Shown here: positions 7,681 through 14,085 of the stretch, piece after piece
Layout: each line of letters begins with the position of its first letter
How positions within the stretch are numbered: position 1 is the first letter of the stretch
DNA from: Streptococcus parasanguinis
Lineage (GTDB): Bacteria; Bacillota; Bacilli; Lactobacillales; Streptococcaceae
Direction: 5' to 3'
DNA: 16,908 nt
Assembly: GCA_018377375.1 (NCBI GenBank)
Contig: JAGZZN010000040.1
Location: 1 to 16,908, forward strand
The notes under the pieces: generated by a model
Database searches by the model: none
What the model saw: only the letters and a program-made list of their open reading frames with translations
Told to the model about the DNA's origin: nothing
Translations under genes and position numbers: made by a program

Positions 7681-7724
7681 ATATGCGTTGATTTATAAAA
7701 AATCAGGCTGAAAAGGGAGAAAAA

Positions 7725-9869
7725 ATGAAAAAGGTAGCGATTTATCTATCAATAGTGTTTTCGTTATTATTTGTATCTTTTACGCTTTTAACGAAAAGTG
7801 TCAGTGCAGAAACGTCTAAAAAAGTAGACGTGATTAATGTCATCAATTTGAGCAATGACTCTGGGGGAGAATTAACAGAGCCACTTGGATTGTATGATCG
7901 GTTTCGTGTGAATGCAACATTCGCATTGGAAGGAAAAGATGTTAAAGAGGGAGATACTTCTGAGTTAGTATTAGAAAATCCCTTAATCATTGATTCTACT
8001 AATTTTGAAATTAAGGATAAGAAAACTGGTAAGGTGATTGCCAATGCAGTGGTAGATAAAGAAACCGGTAAGATTGTTTTAACCTTTACAAAATTTGTGG
8101 AAACAAAAAATGATGTGTCAGGTTCTTTCTTCTTCTACTCAATGATAGACAGACAAAAACATCCCAAAGAGGGTGATGTTCCAGTTACTGTGAAGGTGAA
8201 TAATAAAACTAAATTCACCGGTAAGGTAAAAGCCGGCGAAGTGGGCCAAGGCGGAAAATATATCGTCGCAAAATCAGGATGGGATGTCAACAAGGAACAC
8301 AAGCAAATTGGTTTTAGAATCTCTGTTAACCGAACAGGGGAAGCTATTCCGAATGCAGTGATTACCGATACCTTGAAATCTACAGGGGTCACCTATACAG
8401 AAGGTAGCTTTAAAATTTATAAAGGGACCTTTAAATACGACAACGGCTGGAAGCTCGAGAACAAAACGGATGTCACCAATGATTACGCCATTAACGTTTC
8501 AGGAAATTCGTTTTCTGTCAACCTTGGTAGCTTGTCAAAAGATGATCACTTTGTGATTGAATATACAGCAGACTTGAGCTACATACCTGTAGATGGTGAA
8601 AAAATCGAAAATAATGTGACTATTTCTGGAAATGGTTCTGAAATTAACCATGCATCTAGTGCTGTCAAAATCCAAATTGCAGGTGGAACCGGAGTAGCTT
8701 ACGACTTTGGAATCAAGATCCATAAAGTAGACGAAAATAATAAGTCTCTTAAAGGAGCTAAGTTCCAAGTCATTCGTGTAGCCAACAATCAACTGATTGG
8801 AGAGTTTGAAACAAATAAAGATGGTGAGATTGTTGTCAAAAACCTTTTGAGAGACCAATATATCATCAAAGAAATTTCAGCTCCAGAAGGTTATGACTTG
8901 GCAGCGGATACTGTTGTTGAAGCTAGTGAATTTCAGTCAAAAGATAAACCAGTCGACAAAACCATTGTAGACCAAAAGACAACCACTACAACAACGACAA
9001 CTACAACCACTACAACTACAACGACTACTGCAGAACCAACGACAACTACAACAACAACTGCAGAGCCAACTACAACGACGACAACAACTGCAGAGCCAAC
9101 CACAACGACGACAACAACTGCAGAACCAACGACAACTACAACAACAACTGCAGAGCCAACTACAACGACGACAACAACTGCGGAGCCGACGACAACGACG
9201 ACAACAACTGCAGAGCCAACGACAACTACAACAACAACTGCAGAGCCAACTACAACGACGACGACTACTGCAGAGCCAACAACAACAACGACAACGACGA
9301 CTACTGCAGAGCCAACGACAACAACCACTACAACAACAGAAGAGCCGACGACTACTACAACTACAACAACAGAAGAGCCGACGACTACTACAACCACAAC
9401 AACAGAAGAGCCGACGACTACTACAACTACGACAACAGAAGAGCCGACGACTACTACAACCACAACAACAGAAGAGCCGACGACTACTTCAACTACGACA
9501 ACAGAAGAGCCGACGACTACTACAACTACAACAACAGAAGAGCCGACGACTACTTCAACCACAACAACAGGAGAGTCAACGACTACTACGACTACTGTAG
9601 AGCCAACGACGACAACAACGACTACTGCAGAACCAACCACCACCACCACAACAACAACAACTCCAGAGAAACCGGTGACTCCAGGAAATGAAGAATCAAC
9701 AACGACGACCACGACTGGAAAACCAGGACCAAAAGGTGGAAACAATGGAGGAGGGCGTAAAGCGCTTCTTCCTAATACAGGTGAAGTTGCAGCAACTGGA
9801 TTTGTATTCTCAGGAGCCTTTGTGTTAGCAGGTGCAGTCGTATTGAAACGAAAATTGTCTATTAAATAA
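7725..9869 (+). CDS. LPXTG-anchored MSCRAMM-like adhesin with mucin-like poly-Thr stalk (adhesin 1)
   Basis: Wall-anchored surface protein of 714 residues. A signal peptide ends near SVSA (25-28). Residues about 33-320 resemble the two Ig-like ligand-binding domains of MSCRAMMs (SdrG/Cna type): a GDT-containing strand and TFTKFVE (120-126) sit where the family has a TYTFTDYV-like motif, then GSFFFYSMID. Residues 329-418 are a SpaA/Cna-B-like domain with the expected isopeptide residues Lys (IHKVD), Glu383 (KEISAPEGY) and Asp416 (TIVDQK). From 419 to about 664 the chain is almost only Thr, broken by AEP, EEP or similar triplets. A GGNNGGG linker, LPNTG (682-686), a hydrophobic helix and KRK tail complete a sortase A signal. 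A terminator follows directly. The ligand is unknown. Dense Thr makes the stalk a likely O-glycosylation target, given the neighbouring glycosylation genes. Confidence 0.93.
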   Translation: MKKVAIYLSIVFSLLFVSFTLLTKSVSAETSKKVDVINVINLSNDSGGELTEPLGLYDRFRVNATFALEGKDVKEGDTSELVLENPLIIDSTNFEIKDKKTGKVIANAVVDKETGKIVLTFTKFVETKNDVSGSFFFYSMIDRQKHPKEGDVPVTVKVNNKTKFTGKVKAGEVGQGGKYIVAKSGWDVNKEHKQIGFRISVNRTGEAIPNAVITDTLKSTGVTYTEGSFKIYKGTFKYDNGWKLENKTDVTNDYAINVSGNSFSVNLGSLSKDDHFVIEYTADLSYIPVDGEKIENNVTISGNGSEINHASSAVKIQIAGGTGVAYDFGIKIHKVDENNKSLKGAKFQVIRVANNQLIGEFETNKDGEIVVKNLLRDQYIIKEISAPEGYDLAADTVVEASEFQSKDKPVDKTIVDQKTTTTTTTTTTTTTTTTTAEPTTTTTTTAEPTTTTTTTAEPTTTTTTTAEPTTTTTTTAEPTTTTTTTAEPTTTTTTTAEPTTTTTTTAEPTTTTTTTAEPTTTTTTTTTAEPTTTTTTTTEEPTTTTTTTTEEPTTTTTTTTEEPTTTTTTTTEEPTTTTTTTTEEPTTTSTTTTEEPTTTTTTTTEEPTTTSTTTTGESTTTTTTVEPTTTTTTTAEPTTTTTTTTTPEKPVTPGNEESTTTTTTGKPGPKGGNNGGGRKALLPNTGEVAATGFVFSGAFVLAGAVVLKRKLSIK
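8979..9717 (+). repeat. Coding repeats of the adhesin 1 Thr stalk (30-bp and 33-bp units)
   Basis: Two blocks are visible. From 9031 to 9300 there are nine exactly spaced 30-base units encoding AEP plus seven Thr. Within this block 9031-9090 recurs exactly at 9121-9180 and nearly at 9211-9270, so the true period is 90 bases (three units). From 9339 to about 9569 there are seven 33-base units encoding EEP plus eight Thr (Ser replaces one Thr in two units), ending in GES. All four Thr codons are mixed throughout. Confidence 0.92.
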
Positions 9870-9889
9870 GCAATGAGTTTCTATATAAG

Positions 9890-9915
9890 GGGAGAGCATG
9901 AGCTCTCTCTTTTTT
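9890..9915 (+). terminator. Terminator between adhesin 1 and the glycosyltransferase gene
   Basis: GAGAGC (9892-9897), loop ATGA, GCTCTC (9902-9907), then TCT and a T-run to 9915. It lies 20 bases after the adhesin stop and 25 bases before the next start codon, so the downstream genes must rely on read-through or on a promoter I cannot see. Confidence 0.8.
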
Positions 9916-9940
9916 GGGAATGTATTATGGAGAAAAAGGG

Positions 9941-10900
9941 ATGAAATTATCAATCTTAATAACCCTCTTGAATGAGGAGCTAGTACTTCCTCAAACCCAT
10001 CGTGAAATTTCTAATCAGCTTGAGAAAATGTTAGGAAAAGAGCTCTCTGATTATGAAATTCTCTATATCGATGATGGAAGTAGTGACAAAACCTTTGAGT
10101 TGATTGAAGAATTTGCAAGAGAAAACGACCGCATCAAATATATCCGTTTCAGTCGAAATTTTGGACGAGAGAGTGGCATCTTGGCTGGTTTTAAATATGC
10201 CAGTGGGGATGCGGTGATGGTCATGGATGGGGATCTCCAGCATCCACCATACTTGATTCCCTTATTCTTAGAAGCTTATAATGAAGGCTATGATATTGTT
10301 AGTGGCCAACGAACTCGTGAAGGGGAATCTTTTGTAGGAAGTTCCTTTGCACGTTTGTTTTACTTCTTGTCAAACCGCTCCATGGATGTTCACCTAACAG
10401 ACGGGAAATCGGAATTAAGACTGCTTAGCCGAAAAGCGATGGAAGCCTTTGTGTCAATGCCAGAGTACAATCGTTTTAATAAAGGTTTGTATGAATGGAT
10501 TGGTTTCAAAGAGAAAGTAATTCCTTATAAGAATGAAACCCGTAAGGCTGGAAAGAGCAAGTTTGGTTTTAAGAAATCTATGAATTATGCCATTCAAGGA
10601 ATTATTTCTTTTAACGATCGTCCTCTCCGTGTTTGTATTCAATTCGGTTTTATCTGTTTAGGGCTGGCTCTTTTATATCTAGTTTTTGAGTTGATGAAAT
10701 ATATCTTCGCTGCTGGGAATTATGTGAGTGGTTATTTCACAACGATTGCGGCTATTATATTATTTAGTGGAGTTCAACTCATCTTCATCGGGATTCTTGG
10801 AGAGTATATTGGCAAGATCTATTACGAGGTGAAGCGTCGTCCTCATTTCATCATTGAAGAGACCAATATCGAACAAGCGAAGAAAAATCATATCGGCTAA
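9941..10900 (+). CDS. GT2-family polyprenyl-phosphate glycosyltransferase (CsbB/GtrB/DPMS-like)
   Basis: 319-residue membrane-associated glycosyltransferase. It is predicted to move a sugar from a nucleotide donor to undecaprenyl phosphate on the cytoplasmic face. ATG at 9941 has GGAGA 7 bases upstream and starts at the conserved strand MKLSILITLLNEE; upstream TTG and ATG codons at 9914 and 9920 lack a site. GT-A features are DDGSSD (44-49), FSRNFGRESGILAGF (70-84) and the metal-binding DGD at 96-98 followed by LQHPP. Two helices (about 231-256 and 264-288) end in EYIGKIYYEVKRRP, as in GtrB and CsbB. YfhO starts 17 bases downstream. In Bacillus subtilis CsbB and YfhO are a known pair in lipoteichoic acid glycosylation. 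The sugar here is not determined; UDP-glucose or UDP-GlcNAc is likely. Confidence 0.92.
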   Translation: MKLSILITLLNEELVLPQTHREISNQLEKMLGKELSDYEILYIDDGSSDKTFELIEEFARENDRIKYIRFSRNFGRESGILAGFKYASGDAVMVMDGDLQHPPYLIPLFLEAYNEGYDIVSGQRTREGESFVGSSFARLFYFLSNRSMDVHLTDGKSELRLLSRKAMEAFVSMPEYNRFNKGLYEWIGFKEKVIPYKNETRKAGKSKFGFKKSMNYAIQGIISFNDRPLRVCIQFGFICLGLALLYLVFELMKYIFAAGNYVSGYFTTIAAIILFSGVQLIFIGILGEYIGKIYYEVKRRPHFIIEETNIEQAKKNHIG

Positions 10901-10917
10901 AGAAGATAGGAGAAAAC

Positions 10918-13845
10918 ATGTTAATCTGGTTCATGCGTTGGCAAGAGTTTTGGAAAAAGCATCCAAAGAAAGTTCTCTATGCTGCAAGTGCCCTGCTCCC
11001 AATGACCATCATGCTCATTGTGTGGGCTTTTATAGGGATGTACCCTTTTGGGAGTAAGAGTCTGATGGCTGTTGACTTTGGACAGCAATATATCAGTTTC
11101 TTTGGCTTGCTAAAAAATGCCATCTTGACGGGGGATCTATCTAGTTTGAGTTATTCTTTCACCAAGTCTCTTGGTGGAGATATGATCGGTGTGCTCGGCT
11201 ACTATTTAATGAGTCCCTTCAACATCATCTACATTCTAGCTCCCCTCAAATATTTTGGGGCAGCAGTATTTTTAACCATTTGGCTCCGCTACGGGGCAAT
11301 CGGTCTATCCTTTGCTTTCCTTTTAATCAAGCGCTACAAAGGATTAGAATCTAGAAAATGGTTGGTTCCATTATTCTCGACGGCTTATGCCTTGTCAGGG
11401 ATGTTGGTTTCCTATCAAATGAACGTCATCTTCTATGATGCCATGATCATGCTGCCAATTGTGATTGTGTATTTGGAAGAATTATTAGATGGGAAATCTC
11501 CTTATCGCTATGCTTTTGCTTTAGGATTAACGGTCTTGCTTCAGTTTTACATGGGCTATATGATCTCCATTTTCATCGCTCTGTATGCCTGCTACTATGT
11601 ATCACCAAGATTGCTGATTGAGGGAGATCTAAAGGCAAAGATTAAAAACTTTAGTATCCCTTTGTTGCAAGCAGTGATCTATTCGATTATTGGGATTGCG
11701 ACAGCCTCAGTCTTGCTCTTGCCAGTATTTTTCAACCTGATTGAAAGTAAGGGGCAAGTTGGCGGAGGCATGACCTTCTCATTTGCCTTTCAAATTAACC
11801 CTTTGGATATTCTTTCTAAGTTGGTTGTTGGTGGCTTTGATACAACATCAGGATGGTCAGCGGGTCCCAACCTTCCCAATATTTATATTGGAGCGCTTGG
11901 CTTTCTTGGATTTATCTTTTATTTCCTATCGCAAAAAGTTGGAAAAGCCAAAAAATGGGCTGCAGGGATTGTTACCCTCATTTTCCTGATTTCCTTTGTC
12001 AATGAATTTGTCAGTAAGATATGGCATATGGGACAAAACCCAGCCGGTTTCTTCTTCCGTTTTTCTTGGCTGTTTTCATTCTTTATGCTAGTCCTTGCTT
12101 ATCAAGCGATGAAGCAGAAGATCGTTATTTCCAAACGAACCAACTGCATCATCGGTTTGGGCTTGCTCTTGTCGGTAGTCTATCTCTATTTCCATCAGTA
12201 TAGTTTTATCTCAAAGACTCAACCGCAAGCGATCAGCCGTTTCCTCTCCAAGTTCTCTATTCTAAGTGTTCTGGGAATAGCAGCGGTGACTTGCTTCATC
12301 TTCTATGCGTATTGGGAAAAATCTCAGAAGAGCCAATTGGAAAAAATGATTCGAATGGCTCTAGCAGCGGTCATCTTAGTGTTGGCTGCAGTCTTGTTAA
12401 AGACAGGCTATCTCTTGTCGCAAGTGGGGATTACAGCGATGCTCTACTTGAGCATTCTCTTTATCCTAAACTTTAAGATCTCACGTTTATCCATGATTGT
12501 CGTATCAGTGCTCACAATCTTCGAGTTTGGCTATAATGCCTATTTGTCCCAAGTAACATTTGGGTATGATGATGTGCACAAGTTTGCAGATGCGACCGTT
12601 TCGGTCAAGCGCGTGACAGACAATATCCAAGAAAATGCAGATCAAAAATTCTATCGAATTGCTACAGATTTTGCCTATTCCAGAACAGTTCCTTCCTTGG
12701 TGTCCTATCCAGGTCTAAGTACCTTTAGCTCAAGTTTGGAACGTAGCACCATGGATCACTTTGCTTTCATGGGAGATCTTGGCGTCAATGCGGCGACCCA
12801 ATATTCAAACGGGACACCTTTGACAGATGCTTTATATGGTGTTCGTTACTTTATGAGTGCTAAGGATTTTGATCCTAAGGAGATTGAGGCCAATCCGGAT
12901 AAGATGTACTTTTATCGGTTTACAGACCGCTTTGATCTGCATCGCTATTTCACAGACAAGGTCTATGAGGACAAGCGTTATGTCGTCTATAAGAATCCAA
13001 ATTCCTTCCCACTTGCATACGGGACTAACAGTCTGGTAAGGAATATTCAATTTGGTGCCAATAATGCCTTTGCTAACCAGAATATCATTTTGAACTCCAT
13101 GGAGGGGCATCAAAAGGCCAATAATGATACCGTTGAGTACTTTAAACCCTTGGCGTTCAGCTCGATCGAGACAGAAAATGTGATCGAAGAAAAGGTTAAT
13201 AAGGAAACGGGAGAAGCCATCTATAAGAGAGCGGATTCGTCAAAAGATGCCATTATTCGTTATAAGGTCACTCCACGTACCAATTACACCTATTATTTCT
13301 TTACTCCTGTATCTTTGATCCAAAACCAAGATTACTCGGTTTTACTCAATAATAAATGGTTGCTCAATGCTAAAATTTTCACGCAAAGACAAATTTGGCA
13401 GTTGACAGATCAAACTGAAAACCAAGAAACCGTTATTGAATTTAGATTTAGAACAGATCACATCGATATGAGCAATGCTGGTGTTTATCGTGCCGACGTT
13501 GATCAGATTCAACAGGTATTAGAAAACCGGAAGAAACAAGGTTTACAAGTAACCAAGTTTTCAAATACCCATATTGTTGGTGATGTGTCTATCACAGATG
13601 ATAGTAACTATATGATGACTTCCATTCCATACAGCGATGGCTGGAAAGTGAAAGTGGATGGGAAGTTTGTCAAAACCGAAAAAGCATGGAATGCCTTCTT
13701 ATCGTTCCCAATCTCAAAGGGAAATCATAAGGTTGAATTCGTCTTTAGACAAAAAGGAGTGATCCTGGGTGCCTTGCTATCTATTGTTTCCGTTGCTTAC
13801 CTCGTCATTCAAATGAGAAGAAGTAGAAGTGATGAAGAACAATAG
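10918..13845 (+). CDS. YfhO-family membrane protein (GT-C-type, putative sugar transferase)
   Basis: Large integral membrane protein of 975 residues, somewhat longer than Bacillus YfhO. Its ATG follows AGGAG with 5 bases between, 17 bases after the glycosyltransferase stop, so the two genes are co-transcribed. Family signatures near the N-terminus are AVDFGQQYISFF (51-62) and SLGGDMIGVLGYYLMSPFN (84-102). About a dozen helices occupy residues 20-545. A large extracytoplasmic domain (about 546-945) follows, with a MSCRAMM-unrelated C-terminal segment containing YSDGWKVKVDGK, a pattern typical of YfhO tails. One last helix (about 947-965) precedes a basic, then acidic end. Known YfhO proteins transfer lipid-linked sugars to lipoteichoic acid. 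Here the flanking Thr-stalk adhesins make protein O-glycosylation an alternative. Confidence 0.9.
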   Translation: MLIWFMRWQEFWKKHPKKVLYAASALLPMTIMLIVWAFIGMYPFGSKSLMAVDFGQQYISFFGLLKNAILTGDLSSLSYSFTKSLGGDMIGVLGYYLMSPFNIIYILAPLKYFGAAVFLTIWLRYGAIGLSFAFLLIKRYKGLESRKWLVPLFSTAYALSGMLVSYQMNVIFYDAMIMLPIVIVYLEELLDGKSPYRYAFALGLTVLLQFYMGYMISIFIALYACYYVSPRLLIEGDLKAKIKNFSIPLLQAVIYSIIGIATASVLLLPVFFNLIESKGQVGGGMTFSFAFQINPLDILSKLVVGGFDTTSGWSAGPNLPNIYIGALGFLGFIFYFLSQKVGKAKKWAAGIVTLIFLISFVNEFVSKIWHMGQNPAGFFFRFSWLFSFFMLVLAYQAMKQKIVISKRTNCIIGLGLLLSVVYLYFHQYSFISKTQPQAISRFLSKFSILSVLGIAAVTCFIFYAYWEKSQKSQLEKMIRMALAAVILVLAAVLLKTGYLLSQVGITAMLYLSILFILNFKISRLSMIVVSVLTIFEFGYNAYLSQVTFGYDDVHKFADATVSVKRVTDNIQENADQKFYRIATDFAYSRTVPSLVSYPGLSTFSSSLERSTMDHFAFMGDLGVNAATQYSNGTPLTDALYGVRYFMSAKDFDPKEIEANPDKMYFYRFTDRFDLHRYFTDKVYEDKRYVVYKNPNSFPLAYGTNSLVRNIQFGANNAFANQNIILNSMEGHQKANNDTVEYFKPLAFSSIETENVIEEKVNKETGEAIYKRADSSKDAIIRYKVTPRTNYTYYFFTPVSLIQNQDYSVLLNNKWLLNAKIFTQRQIWQLTDQTENQETVIEFRFRTDHIDMSNAGVYRADVDQIQQVLENRKKQGLQVTKFSNTHIVGDVSITDDSNYMMTSIPYSDGWKVKVDGKFVKTEKAWNAFLSFPISKGNHKVEFVFRQKGVILGALLSIVSVAYLVIQMRRSRSDEEQ

Positions 13846-13878
13846 GATTTAAGGAAATCAAAAATAGTTATCAACACA

Positions 13879-13935
13879 AAAAGAGAGTGGTACAGAAATC
13901 GGTAATTCGTTAGAATTCGATTTCGTCGTCCCACC
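13879..13935 (-). terminator. Minus-strand terminator for adhesin 2, inside repeat copy B
   Basis: On the minus strand GTGGGAC...CGAAATCG pairs with CGATTTC...GTACCAC (one mismatch compared with copy A). TCTC and TTTTT, complementary to the A-run at 13879-13883, follow. It faces transcripts coming from the adhesin 2 gene. Confidence 0.6.
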
Positions 13936-14030
13936 TCCGCACAGTTGAGTAGGGCTGTAAAGCTGATGAAATCAGCGTAGTAGAGCCCACTCAACCACTG
14001 CGTCTTGCTCGACAATCGAAAAACAATTAA

Positions 14031-14062
14031 GAGGCTAGGACTTTTGTCCCAGCCTCTTTTTT
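14031..14062 (+). terminator. Plus-strand terminator for the GT2-YfhO transcript
   Basis: GAGGCTAGGAC (14031-14041) pairs with GTCCCAGCCTC (14046-14056) around a TTTT loop with a single mismatch. Six to seven T follow up to 14062. This is the strongest hairpin of the region. Confidence 0.85.
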
Positions 14063-14085
14063 ATATGATCCGCACATGCGAACGA

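Larger units (their letters stand above)
13879..14062. repeat. Structured intergenic repeat, copy B (complete-looking)
   Basis: Positions 13879-13975 are the inverted copy of 1-97. The full element appears to continue to 14062. It holds three folds in a row: a terminator-like hairpin (13888-13935); a central stem in which GTTGAGT (13945-13951) and GGGCT (13953-13957) pair with ACTCAAC (13989-13995) and AGCCC (13984-13988), enclosing a perfect GCTGAT/ATCAGC hairpin (13963-13977); and a second terminator hairpin (14031-14056). It occupies most of the gap between the convergent YfhO and adhesin 2 genes. I recall similar intergenic sequences from other oral streptococci, but cannot name the family. 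Confidence 0.8.

Noticed and set aside
9031..9572. Regular 30- and 33-base repeats that could suggest a CRISPR array
   Set aside because: The units are contiguous, have no unique spacers and encode AEP/EEP-poly-Thr in frame within a full surface protein.
8933..9745. Long minus-strand open frame rich in Val, Gly and Ser opposite the adhesin 1 stalk
   Set aside because: It is the antisense of the ACN (Thr) tract, which reads as GTN (Val). It has no start region, no ribosome binding site and no plausible fold. The same effect occurs at 14102-14407 opposite adhesin 2.
9916..9928. TTGGGA and TATTAT as a promoter for the GT2 gene
   Set aside because: The hexamers nearly touch, and a start here would leave too short a leader to include the ribosome binding site at 9929-9933.
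13809..14015. 68-codon minus-strand frame between YfhO and adhesin 2
   Set aside because: It lies almost wholly within the structured repeat and overlaps the end of YfhO. It is better explained as chance coding in a repeated palindromic element than as a gene.
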